Source of the DNA: Heterocephalus glaber
Taxonomy: Eukaryota > Chordata > Mammalia > Rodentia > Bathyergidae
Assembly (NCBI RefSeq): GCF_000247695.1
Contig: NW_004624777.1
Coordinates: 1,053,485 to 1,117,484, forward strand
Length of the DNA: 64,000 nt
Reading direction: 5' to 3'
Below the pieces are notes generated by a model. It worked only from the letters and a program-made list of their open reading frames with translations, had not been told where the DNA came from and ran no database searches. The position numbers and the translations under genes were made by a program. Shown in pieces: positions 11,022-22,478 of this stretch. Within the stretch, counting starts at the first letter, position 1, and each line of letters begins with the position of its first letter.

Positions 11022-11129
11022 GGGCCGGGGTTTTAGCTCAGTGGCACTGTGCCTGGCTTGGAAGTGCAAGGTCCCAAGTTCAATCTTTGGTACTGAAAAA
11101 TAATAATAATAAATAATTTTTTTAAAAAA
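11022..11129 (+). mobile_element. ID SINE with target duplication
   Basis: GGGCCGGGGTTTTAGCTCAG is followed by a diverged body and the B-box area AGTTCAATCTTTGGTACTG, with an AATAAT-rich tail. Flanks AGTAACTAGTTT (11009-11020) and AGTAATTAGTTT (11130-11141) form a 12-bp duplication with one mismatch. Confidence 0.92.
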
Positions 11130-11141
11130 AGTAATTAGTTT

Positions 11142-12642
11142 ATTTGGGGATTTTTTTTTAGTTTCCTATTCACCTCTCACTCTGTAATGTGTTGTCTACA
11201 CTGCGATCTCCAAACCTCTTAGAACTCTAATATAATGTATCAGTTTACAGTGAAATGAATATAGTAGTTAATTGTAGTGGATGAAATTGTACATTTCAAA
11301 TCTTTTGCTGGTTAATTATTTCAAGGGTGTTTTGTGGACAGGGCTGATTAGCATGGCATGATTTTTGCTTTGTGTTATTTTTAGTTCATAATGGTTATCA
11401 CCTCTACCGTGTGTTGCTGTTCAGTGACCATCTAATATGCTGATTAAGAGTGCTTTCACTAATTTATGAATTAACTGATAGTCATAAAGCTTAATTTTTC
11501 TTGATGCATAAAAGTAAATATAAATAGAACTTCTGATATTTCCTTCTGATACCATAATGGGGCATATTGTGCACCACAAATGATGCAAATATGAAACCCC
11601 CGTTTAAAGACTTTTGTAAGATTAACATTATCAGAAGGATTACCATAAGCAAAGAGAGATGTCGATATTAATTGAAGGAGTATCCCATCTCTTCAATTTT
11701 ACTCAATAAACAAGTTTTTAAATGTGAATATTCATTGGGCCTGCCTTTGCAAAGAAAATCTCAGATATCCTGTCTCATCCCTGGATGTCAAATTTTAGGT
11801 CTTTTTAAATGCAGATGAAGGCATAATGATTAAATAATTTGTGGAGACAAATCAAAAATAAAAATTTATGGAGTATCCAAGTGCAAAACTACTTCTTCAA
11901 ATATTAAGAATTTCAAGATAGCAGTAGCAAAAAATTCAACCAAGCATGAGACCTTTCTAAGTGAGACCCTGGGTATAACTTATGTTAAAAATATAAGAAA
12001 CAGCATCATCAGAAAAAGAAACTAAAAGAGAGGATAGGTTGTTCAAAAAATGAAAGGAAGAAAGGGATAAATATACATATCAGGTCTCCCTAAAATTTTA
12101 TCTTAAAATAGCCTGATTTCTATCTGGCTCTGTTAGTAATTAACATATCTTTGTAAGATATTGGCTGATATCATTTTGCTTTGATTCCTATTGCAGACAT
12201 ACTTTCATATTCATAGGAAGCTCAGAAAGATAAAATTACCTTAGAAATTAAAGGTATCTTTTTTCAGGTAATACTTTACTTCTCTGAGAAGTCTCAGTAC
12301 CCTGGGGCCTCCCCCACTGCTCTGGTCATCTCTTCTGTAACCTACCTATTATTTCAACTACTCGTATCCTGCTACTTCAGTTTGGAGTGTTAAATTTCTA
12401 TCCCTCATTTAAGAGGCAGTTTTATTTTTCCATAAAAAAGTAATAGATTTTCATAGTACATTCTGAAAACTTCAAAGGATCACCAACAGGACAGACATAC
12501 CAGAAACGGAGGCATAGAGGGCAATGGTCACTGGCTTTCTCTGGCACTTGAGTGATGGATGTTGTTAGCACTGTTGTTTCCAGTCTCTGTTATCACCGTG
12601 GCTACAAATATCTCTTCAGCTACAGACAGGATCTACTTACTT
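11142..12642. other. Repeat-poor AT-rich unique sequence
   Basis: No repeat or coding exon recognised. Around 11340-11520 there is a dense set of TAAT/ATTA homeodomain-like cores. This would fit a conserved non-coding element, but only a cross-species alignment can show that. Confidence 0.45.
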
Positions 12643-12661
12643 CTGAATCAGTCCAAATATG

Positions 12662-12787
12662 TTTTTGTTTGTTTGTTTTGTTTTGTTTTTTGTTCTGTTT
12701 TGTTTTGTTTGAGACAGGGTCTGGCAGCAACCCTCCTTCCTTACTCTCCTGAGTGCTGGTGTGAAAGGTGTGCACTACCATGGCCAG
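12662..12787 (-). mobile_element. B1 SINE, minus strand, with long target duplication
   Basis: The reverse complement starts GCTGGCCATGGTAGTGCACA and ends CCAGACCCTGTCTCAAACAA with an AAAAC-rich tail (GTTTTGTTTT runs at 12662-12710). Flanking copies of CTGAATCAGTCCAAATATG (12643-12661) and CTGAATCAGTCCAAATTTG (12788-12806) differ at one of 19 bases. The short 66- and 82-aa plus frames here are antisense to this SINE. Confidence 0.95.
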
Positions 12788-12806
12788 CTGAATCAGTCCA
12801 AATTTG

Positions 12807-15800
12807 AAGTTTTTGATAATATTGATGAATTTTAGTGGATTCTATAATTAAACATAAAGCTACAGGATTTACTAAGTGCTGTTATCATGTGTATCATGTT
12901 TAAATCAGCGTTATGAGATATATATACATATACACTAGTGTATTTATTATGTGTTTTAAATTTTTTAATGGGATAACTCAAATGTATCAAGTATGTTTAT
13001 GTTTGTGTGGGTTTTTAATGACTGATAATTCAACTGCATTTTATTACTGAAATAAAACGAACAGTGATTCACTTGGCAACGCCTTTGAGCTTAATGTACA
13101 CATGACTTGAACTCAAGAGAGTCATCAAAGCCATCTCCAAGGTGTGCGTGGACTGCTGCAGATCACGTTTCACTACAAGGTGCTATAAACTGTAACCATC
13201 TACATTCCACTGGGCCCTGAACACTTACAGTATCTAAACTGGAAAAAAACATTAAAAAATAAACTGGAGAACCCAATCCCAAACAAACTAAGTCCTTTTT
13301 CATAAGCTTTTCCCTCTTGGACATAATAATTGCAAGTAAATACCACAATGCTACCCAGCCCCCTCTTTGTGTTTGCCGACTATCTGAATGTGGGATTGAT
13401 GGTTTTTGCTCATAATAACTTGCTTATAGCTCCCATGTTATAATTTTTAAAAAACTCATGGTGATGTCAAAAACAGGTCTTTTAAATTATGAGTTCAGAT
13501 TTTACTACTTGTTTTAGAAAATACTGAACGTCAGACTCATTTTATGTTCATCTGTGTAGGTAAGGATACAGGGGATGGTGTTGGTGATTTTTAGCTATTG
13601 ACAAAACACACATTTCTTGAATACAGTCCATACTTTTGGCTGTGTCTTTGGATTGTGGAATAGATGTTCACTAAGCACACAGCTGGAAGAAGAGTATTTG
13701 CCTCGATTTTCTATTAGAGAGACAAAAGACAGATAGAAAGTTGTACAGTCTCCGTTTACTTTAGCCAGTCATTTGTTACATTAGCTGCAATCATTCCAGG
13801 TAGAAAACAAACATGCATGCATATTAACTTTTTTATAATTTGATCATTATATTAAAAAGTCTCCATACTGCAGAGGCACTGTCTAAGAGTTCTGGTCTAG
13901 TGAGTTGATTTCTAATAATGTGTAATCAGGTTTTAATTGAGTTCCTTCTAAACTTTAGCCCCATTATTTCTGAAAGTGTTTTTCTCTTCCTATAACCTCA
14001 AAAAGGCATTAAATTGTTTCAAAAGAAGAATTTGATAAGCTAAGTACAATTATACTATTTTACTCAGCCACATTTTCCTTTTTTAAACAAAACATTTATT
14101 TCTTAGTTTCTGCAAGTGATACTAAAATACTTCAGAGAAATATATGAAACATTAAATATATTTCCTCTTTGAATTTATTACAGTAAAAAATTACTCATGA
14201 AAACTAAGAACTGTTCACTAGCTTACTAAAATAAATCTATTTTCAAAGAATCTAGAAATTAGTGAAAAAATGATGTATAATCTTGGAAGTTTTTAATATT
14301 TTTCTTATAAAGTTGAGATCTATAGAATTTAAAGTGAAGTTTAAATCAACTCTAGCTTAATGAGTTCCTTGAAAAAAACCCCACTGTAATAGAACCCAGT
14401 TCTCAGCTGTTATGTGGTCAAATCTATTTCTTTATTCCAAAGGAGAAATACCTACAGAAAAATATTGCTAGTTTGATTTTACTCCACACTACTAACATTT
14501 TTTCCCTTCAATGTTCAAAATGCAAAACAAGCAACATTTTGTTGGAGTTCATATGTATCATGTACACTTCACATCTTTCAAATATGTCAAAAGTGTAAAG
14601 TTCATGGATTTGTTACTTTGCAGTTTTTGGTAAAATAACAAAAGGAAGAGGGGAGGTGTGTTGGGAGGTTGTCTTTAGGAAATGAGTGCTAAGAATACAC
14701 CTGCTTTGGCACTGGCTTGGATACCTGTAGGGTATGGAAAAGCAAATGTCAGATGTGATCTCAGAAGTGTCGACAGATATATGAATCTGCAAACACAGAC
14801 CCACACTGAAACAGTGTGGGCTTTTTTTCCCCCAGAAATATAACTGAATTTATGATCCATATACAACTGTTTAATGCAATACAGTATCAGCATTCTTGTT
14901 TTTCCACATCATACCATGTGCTTATTTTTTGACAACAGTAACAGAGTATTTACTTTCCTTCCAAGGTGGAAATTAATATGGAAGTGTAACTGAATACATC
15001 CTAGGTGTCATTTCAGTTTCCATGTGCCTAGAGAGGAAACATAAAGCAAGGTTTACCCCAATTTAAGGACATAAAATACAAAGCTTTTGAAAAGTAGTAT
15101 GTAAGTACTGAAAGAGTTCAATTTTGGAATCAGTTTTTAAAGCAATGATTCAGTGCAGTTTACTTTTTTAACTGCTCAAGAGTGCTGTGGTTTCTACTAA
15201 ATGATTGTGAACTGACAGGGGAAGAATAAACATATATATTCTTCAAAATAATCATTCTGTAACAAACATTGTGAGGCTCTAGAATTTATTTCAACGTCAA
15301 ATGAACTAGTGCAATGACTTTGGTAGGTTGTGCTTGTCTTTGACCCCATACAGATGTCTTTGGCATACACTTTCTTCCTAGGTATTGGATGACAACTAAC
15401 TCACAACATTCATTACTCAAGGGGCTGCTCCTCTGGGTGCATGACTCTCCAGAGCAAGGGCTGATGCAAAGACAGAAAGGGGGAAAAAGTGAGAGAGAAG
15501 GAGGGAGGAACTGCTTGGTCACTAGAATCAACCATCTTATTCTTGAGAAAGTAAAGAAGGGAGACTAAAAGAGTTTGAATCAGCTCCAATTATGTGGAAT
15601 TCATGCATTGCTACAATGCTGTCTGCTAGTTCAGGCATCATCATTTCATTTCCAATATCTATCCATCCTTTGTTATTAGTTTTGTTCTAAGTTGTAATTC
15701 CTTTTTTATGTAACCAAAACACAACCAGTTCTGTGATGAAAATTCTGATCTCGAGATAGGCTGCTGTATAAATAAACAGGGAGATAACTTACAGGCAAAG

Positions 15801-17160
15801 TTTATTTCTACCTTTTTCTTCTTCATGATTTAACAGTTTTAAAACACCCCCCCCACACACACACAATACAGTCTGCTTGTTAAATCCAAGGGGAAAACCT
15901 AAAGTCTGAATTGGCAGGTTCATAACGTCAATTGAAAATGTCTCTGCATTAAGTTATATGAAGACAGACACTGTGGCTACTTCAAATGCAGTCCCTCCCA
16001 TGGTACTGCCAAGGTTATGACATTAGTCTTTTTTCTTTAACATTCACAAATTTACCACATGAATGTTAAATAGACCTAGGACAAATAAACTGAAGGTGCG
16101 GGGCTCCCTTCATTCAGTCAAGGATGTTTTTCAATTATATATTTTGTTACATCCTCAGAGATAAAAGCTGTATCTGCAAGTGATTAAAAGATGTTTTATA
16201 TTCATGGTTTCATTTCTGCTGAAATAAATGTATAATTTAAACCACACATAATTCATAGCAATTTAGGCCCATTACAGAGTTCTAGCTTCTTTTTATGATA
16301 GTTACTAATTAAAACAGAGTGTTTCTGTCACGCTGAGCCTAAGTTTTTGACATACAGGTTTAATGAATAAAACGTCCTGACACAAAAATGAAAACAATAA
16401 TACAGACAAGGCTGCAAGCTGTTATGTTTCCAGCGTGTGGTAAAGATTAAGGACAGTCACTGAAGTAAGAATTGTGTGGAGGGGGGACTTGTAATTCCTT
16501 TCTTTTACAGAAGGGCTTTTGTGAAGAATTTGAAATAGTACTAATTTCTCTAGCTTCTGAGTTCCTTATTCCCAGTTGTCCCCGCCCCCTACACTAAGAA
16601 TTTAAACTCATAAGAATCACTTTTAGAGTGATTCAAAATGATGGGATATTTTAATATAATCCTACATATAGGTTTAGATTGAAAGTGGGAATTGGGACCA
16701 TAATTAATTACGTTGCCAAGTTTTTTTAAACTTTAAGAAGACAGAGTGAGGAAATGAGACATTTCATGAGACAGCAACCTTCTGTAACTTTAGTAAAATG
16801 ACAGTATCTCTTTGACATTTGATTAATTCCATATGCAGAATGAGTGCAAGGAATTAATACCGTTTTGGTGTTTTCACTTTCTAAAACCACTGTAATAAGA
16901 GACTGACATAAAATCAAACCAAGTGTAAACATAGTCCTCAGTGAGGGCTACGGCCTTATTATCACTCTTAATAAACAGTAATGAATAATAATAAATACCG
17001 ACCCCCTTGGTACCCCAGTCTCTACACGCATAGCCCCACTCGTAGCCATCCATCACTTTCTTTTAGGATAATAAAACAATTCAATCCCATCAAATCCTCA
17101 GCAACCGCTCCCTTGGGAGGGATGTTTTATCTCTACTTCTGCAGCCCAGGGAGGATTTTA
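12807..17160. other. Repeat-poor unique sequence flanking the CpG island
   Basis: Over 4 kb almost free of recognisable interspersed repeats, apart from a C-run plus CA tract at 15847-15866. It lies in the presumed first intron of the minus-strand gene. No exon with both splice sites and an open frame is seen. Scarcity of repeats next to a CpG island often marks regulatory constraint. That is inference. Confidence 0.45.
15847..15866. repeat. C-run plus CA tract
   Basis: A run of C (about nine) followed by CACACACACACA. Short but uninterrupted. Confidence 0.85.
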
Positions 17161-18610
17161 CTTGTTTGAAGGGGGCGGAGAATGGAGCCGGGTCCTATTT
17201 ATTCCCATTGATGACTCCCCTGGTTCTCACAGACGCTCGGGGACCGGTGGGAGGAGGAGAGGAGGAGGTGCGGAGATTCCCTCCTTTAGCAAAGAAAAAG
17301 GGTTCAGCAAGCGAGGCGGGCGGAGGCGGGGTGGGAGGGGAGAGGGCCCTGTGTTTGGGGAGAACAGCAACGCAAAGATAAAATAAGTTCTCCTTTGTAA
17401 TTTAGAAGGATTGAAAGATGAGAGAAGTAAACACATTTACCAACTCAACTAAGTTGCTAAAAAGAACTCTGGAAAACAAAACCAGAAACATTTGCTCGGT
17501 TCGTTTGGCGCTCAAGGTCTAGGTTTCAAGGAGCCGCCCGTGGCCGGAACAGGAGATGGACAGCGCCCAGGGCGAACGAGGCGGAGAGGGGAACCGCGCG
17601 ACCTGGTGGCGGCGACGGCACCGAGGTGCCCACCTCAAACTCCGAGGGCCTCGGCCACCTCCGCAGGACTGGTGCGGGGACTGCAGGGCACTCTCACGCC
17701 TCGGCCTAGCGCGGGGGCCCTGAGAGGAGTGGGAACCACGGGCCCACAATGAAACGAAACCGCACCTCAAACTCGGCAGTTTGCAAAATGCGCCCCAGGA
17801 ACCGCGGGGATCTGAAAGTGCTCCTGCGGGGCGCGGAGTGTCTGGACCGCCACGGCGCTCAGCGCAGGAGGGAAGGTGGCTCAGACTCGAGCGAACCTCG
17901 ACTCGCGCGCCCACAGACGGGGCAAGGTCGCGACACCCGGTCACCCCAGCTGGCGCGGGAGGGGATGTCCCCGCGGTGGATGCCCTCAGCTCCTGCGAAA
18001 GTGCGAGCCCCTCCCAGGCCACCCTGCTCAGCACAAGAAGTTTCCATAGCGATGCTCGCCTACCGCGCAGAGAACTGGCGGGGAGTCCGAGCTGCAGGAG
18101 GTCCGCCGGGAGAGGCCGAGCGCCATCCCCGGCCCTGTGGCTCCGACCCGGAGCTTCTCGCCCCGCACGCAGGCTCCCCGAGAGCCCAGCCCCGAAGACT
18201 TTCTCTAGCTGTCGGCACAAGGCAGGGACTCAGGGGAGGCAATAGCCCATTCGGCAGGAGGGCAAAGTGTGTGTCCAGGCCAAGTCAGGGATAACGGATC
18301 TGGGGCTCCCCGACCCCGCCGCATCCCGGGAACGGGGTTCCTCCTCTCCCTAGCCTGCGCACTGTCTCTTCTAACGCGCCACCAAGACAGCCTTAAAACG
18401 TTTAGAAGACCTGCCCCGCGCTCCTCACACCCGACACGCCTCTGGATCGGGCGCCCCGGGAACCTGGCTGGGCCCTTCCCAGTTTGGGGGTGAGCGACCC
18501 AATCCCCGATCCCGGAGAGCTCTCGGGTGGAAAGGCCGTGTGATGCCAGGTCCCGAGGTGTCCGACCGAGGAGTCGGGGAATCGCCTAAGGCTTTCCTCT
18601 CTCTACTTAC

Positions 18611-18900
18611 CTTAAAATCAGTGTGTTTGTCCTAAGGGGAAGAGGAAAAATCCCTCCCCGAGGTGTGGTGTGCGAAACAGCCCGCTTCCCGGCTCCTGCC
18701 GAGATGCTTAGCACCGGTATCCAGGAACCACAGGGACCGGAGGGCAGGGGCGGAGGCAGATAAAGGAGCAAAATGCAGTCGGCCCAAGTGTCCCAACTTT
18801 TCGGCCCGCTCTGCAAACTTCAAAGGCGGGCGCAGGGCGGGCGGCGCGCGGCCGCCGAAGTTGTTGCGAAGTGGAGCGGGGAGCCGCGCGGGGCCGGGAT
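18611..18900 (-). other. Probable 5' non-coding first exon of an unidentified gene
   Basis: On the minus strand the segment ends CTGATTTTAAG followed by GTAAGTAGAG, a near-ideal 5' splice site (exon end 18611, GT at 18610-18609). The upstream edge is not visible. A start of transcription around 18830-18950, close to the GC boxes, is a guess. An ATG at 18816 (minus) opens a frame that reads through the donor to a TAA in the intron, and another ATG at 18823 opens 63 codons. Neither product resembles a known N-terminus, so I read the exon as 5' UTR. The next exon lies left of this window or was not detected. Confidence 0.55.
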
Positions 18901-19188
18901 CCCGGGCCGAGCCGGCCGGCGGCGCGGGGTCGTCTTCCTAGGCGGGAGCGAGCGGGGCTGCAGGCGGAGGATGCTGCGGCGCGCGCGGGCTGGACCGGCG
19001 GCGGGGGCGCGGCTCACTCCGCTCCGCTGTCTCCAGGCTCCGGGCGCGGAGTGTGTGTGCGCTCCGAGTGTCACCTCCGGAGCCCGAGCTCTCCCCGCCC
19101 CCCCCCCCGCTACCCGCCCGCCCCTCCCTCCTCTGCCCGCTGCCTCCCCCTCTGTCCCTCTTCCCTCCCTCCCGCTGCGCGCCAGCGT

Positions 19189-19191
<3 letters not shown>

Positions 19192-19235
<44 letters not shown>

Positions 19236-19239
19236 CGCA
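19192..19239. repeat. (CA)n microsatellite inside the CpG island
   Basis: About 18 CA units without interruption (19192-19228), then CG-interrupted CA to 19239, preceded by a CT/CCCT-rich pyrimidine run (19120-19180). Alternating purine-pyrimidine tracts of this kind can adopt Z-DNA. Confidence 0.95.
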
Positions 19240-19680
19240 CGCTCGCTCCTTCCCTCTCTCCCTCTGCTCACACACACCGCCCTGCGACCTGGCGCTCTTC
19301 AAACAGGACCCTCACGGGCAGCCTTGCGGGGTACACATCTCTGTCCTCCCCTCCTCACCACCCGCGGAAAGACAGGGAGGCCTCACGGAGACCCTAGCGA
19401 AGCTGCAAAGCCCTCGCGGGCCCTCGCCCTGTCAGGGAGACCCGGGTGCACAATAGAGGGGACCTGGAGTGGACTGGGGGCGGAGTGGGGAGGACGTGTG
19501 AAATCCAGAGGGCGGAGGGTCCAGGCGGAAAGCAGAGTGCAAACTGCTTTCGTGTCCCACTTCCCTCCGTAACGCCTGCCTCCCACAGCCCTCACTCAGG
19601 GACGCGGCCACCTCGGCTCAGCCCTAGTCCCCTCGGGCTGCAAACTCCCCGCTCCTGTTTTAACAATTGAAAAGCGGCCC

Positions 19681-20330
19681 TACAGGACCAGTGAGAGGAG
19701 TGTGTGAAGCCATTAGGGCAGACTAGGTAATTGTGATAAGAAGTTACCTAATTAGCAACCTGGCTTCAGCGGAGGAAAGCAGAGAAGGGGAAAAAAAGTA
19801 CTGAGTGATTTAGTGATCTCATTTTCGCACTTAAGATCCTAGTTTCCATTAAACCTGGGGTTTCAGACTCTAGCGTTCTTTACAGTTTTAAGTTCTAAAA
19901 TTATTAAGGTATAATGACAATACTGCAAGGATAAAAAGCACTTGCCCCCTTCTCATTTTGTTTGTGACATGAAGATGATAAGGTGGAAATCAACCTTATG
20001 AGATCATATTAAAAACTGTGATCTTTTGGTTATGCACTTTAAATACCTCCTCGCGGACAACACTGATGTAGCTGCTAAAGTTTTGTGGCTACCAGATGAG
20101 GATACTGGCATAGGTGGCCTCAGGAAACCGCATACATGCCACAGAGTAGCTTTGCAAAAGCAGTTGGATTTTTAAATGTAGGAAGAGACATTTAAGATCT
20201 CTGTGCACCATAATTTTGTTTTCAAATAAGAGGATGACCTGGGGGGAGCACAGCTCGGATCTGAAGAAGTGACTCCGGCTTAAGAGATATGGCCCAGAGT
20301 AAGTCACTCCCACGTTCCTTAACAAACACT
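19681..20330. other. Unassigned sequence right of the CpG island
   Basis: No repeat recognised. It contains an inverted TAGGTAA/TTACCTA pair (19724-19750) and returns quickly to AT-rich composition. The 78-aa minus frame at 20089-20325 has no family features. Confidence 0.45.
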
Positions 20331-21460
20331 TAGTGAATTCCTACCATGTACCAAGTATGTCTTCAGGGCTGAGGTTTGGGGAAAGACACAGTACCCCCTT
20401 TTAAGAAATTCAGAGGAAGGCAGACAGACAAGCATAATTGAAAATGTGAAAAGCACTGTAATAAACCTTTGTGTGTGTCCAGTTCTGTGTGAGTCTGGAA
20501 AAGGAAGCAGCTAACTCCTCTTAAGGAAATGCTGGAGGTAGAGATTTCAGTCTAAGCTCTGAAGGACAAGGAAGAGAATGCCAGACAAACATGGGTGGGG
20601 GCTGGTGGACATTCCACAAACACAAGTAAGGGAAGAGGTTGGGCAAGTGTCAAAGTACTGATGTGTCCTGGGAACTGGGAGAAGTTGGGTGTGGCCTGAT
20701 GCAGGAGAAGAAAGCAGGGCCAGGCTCTGGGGCCCAGACAGTCAGGTCTTTCCTGAAGGTGATGGGTGTTTGGGGATACTATTAAAGGTTCAAAATAAGG
20801 AAAAGCCTTAAGGTTTTTAAGCACTATCAGATTTGGTGTTTTAGAAAGCTTCCTCTGGTACCATTGTGGCAGAAAAAAGGAGAGGGAGAATGCAGAAGGT
20901 TATTTCCAGAGGAAAAAGCTAGGTCTGAGGGAAAGCAGCAGAAGTGCCATTTGGGAGGGTGAGACAGTTCTTGAGATATTTAGGAAATCAAATAGACCGG
21001 GATTGGTGATGTATGGAATACAGAGAGGAAGAGGGGTCTAGACTGGGTCCCAGTTTTCTGTCTGGGGCAACAAGGCAGGCAATGGTGCCATTAGTCAAGA
21101 AACAACAAGAGGGGCAGATTGAGGAGCCTAGTGAGTCCTGCTTCACTTTTGTTGGGCTGGGGGTGCTCATGTGATAACTGAATGGAGGGCTGTGTAGGCA
21201 GCCAGAAGGGGAGCTCCTGGGGGCAGGTCCACACTGGAAGGACATGCCAGGATTCAGGGGTTTGGCACAGCCAGTGGAGGAGGAAGGCAGCTTTGAAGAG
21301 CAGACTAGAGATGGAACATGCCAGGACACTGATGTTGCAGGTGTGGAGAGAGAAAGAGGAGTCTGCAAAAGAAAGATGAAGACCAGAAGGGAAGGAGGAA
21401 AGCAAGGAGTGAGCAGCATTGATGAAGTCAAAGGAGGATGGGACAAGTGACCAAGGTGGA
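20331..21460 (-). repeat. Long L2 LINE copy, minus orientation
   Basis: The plus strand follows antisense L2 over more than 1 kb: CCTACCATGTACCAAGTATG, then AGGACAAGGAAGAGAATGCC, then TGCAGGAGAAGAAAGCAGGG, then ATGGTGCCATTAGTC near 21080, then the antisense of the L2 reverse-transcriptase region near 21280-21440. Minus-strand frames at 20988-21446 and 21091-21405 are chance remnants of the L2 sense strand with no intact motif. AG-rich sequence to about 21790 may continue it. Confidence 0.75.
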
Positions 21461-22478
21461 ATGTGGCAGATGGATCAAAATGACCAGACTGAAAGGTGAT
21501 TGCTGCTGTTTACAGAATGTCTCAGTGATCCTGACCTACGTGACAGCAGCGCATGTTTTAGGTATATGAAGGATCCAGACAATAGCAGAGAGAGAAAGTG
21601 GGATTTGGGGGCAGAAATCATGAGCTCATTTACCTCACAGTTAGGCCATGAGACGGGGGGAGAGGGAAGTATTTTTGTAGTAGTTGTAGATTTGTTTGTT
21701 TTTCCTATGTGAGTCACCTGGTCTAGATTGCATGATGTGGAGGAAAAGTAGGTGGAGAGGGAATAGCTGAAGGCCAAAGAGGGCAGGCAACTGTATCCAC
21801 TCCATAAATTTCACAAGAGTTCAGATAAACCTGCAATTGGTGTATTGCTTGAAATTGCCATTAGAAAGAAAACACATTTTGAAGGCATTAAAGTGACTTG
21901 TTATTAACCTAGTCCCTTCACCACAGACCTGTGCCTAAGATAGAAGTTCCAGAAGAATTCTGTGAAGGGTATTTTTAATGGTAATTTCTAAACATGTCTA
22001 TGTTTTGAACATCAGGATTTGCATATACCAGTATGCCCTTTCTTCTCAAAGAAAAAAAAAGATGCCATTGGTGAATCCAGTGAATATTTATAAATGCGTT
22101 TTCAGTGTGTTCTGAGAGACTTGGCCAATATGCTATAGTAGACAAAAAACATGCATTATTTAGCCAGACAAACTTATATTTAATTCTAGACTCTGACAAT
22201 TATTTGCTTTAAGACAAAACTTCTCTGAGCATCAGTGTTTTTTTTAATATAAAAGTGGAACAAATTATAGCTGACTTACAGATGTTTTATGAAGTTTGGG
22301 TAGTATAAAATATTCAAGTGTTTGGCAGATATTTGCTTATTTGTGTTCAAACTTACTTTTCAACTGTAATATTCATAAATATTTAGTAAATTGGAAAAAA
22401 GCCCCCAATGACTGTAAAATTAAGAATGCAATTTAAGCCTATTTAGGAGAACTCCAATTCAATCCTTATGCCCGCAGT
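21461..22478. other. Unassigned sequence, possibly more L2 at its left end
   Basis: Left third is AG-rich and L2-like. The rest is AT-rich and unassigned. No gene. Confidence 0.4.

Larger units (their letters stand above)
17165..19680 (-). promoter_or_regulatory. CpG island, probable promoter of a minus-strand gene
   Basis: Base composition shifts abruptly to GC-rich with abundant CpG. There is a shoulder at 17165-17360, a short AT-rich gap, then a dense block at 17515-19650. GC boxes are visible, for example GGGGGCGGAG near 17172 and AAGGCGGGCGCAGGGCGGGC near 18823-18842. Long open frames on both strands (233 aa at 17519-18220 minus, 227 and 233 aa at 18773-19456 and 18871-19572 plus) follow from few stops in GC-rich DNA and show no domains. 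Direction is inferred from the strong minus-strand donor at 18611. A bidirectional promoter cannot be excluded. Confidence 0.78.

Noticed and set aside
8911..11129. tRNA-like genes with A and B boxes
   Set aside because: They are ID SINEs: they carry A-rich tails and target duplications and their 3' halves do not fold into an acceptor stem, so they are not functional tRNA genes.
17519..19572. Open frames of 154-233 codons on both strands in the CpG island
   Set aside because: They overlap on both strands and in several phases, as expected where GC-rich DNA has few stops. None shows a domain, and several run through the (CA)n tract giving His/Thr or Cys/Val repeats.
20988..21446. 152-aa minus-strand frame
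   Set aside because: It is a remnant of the L2 sense strand, without intact catalytic motifs.
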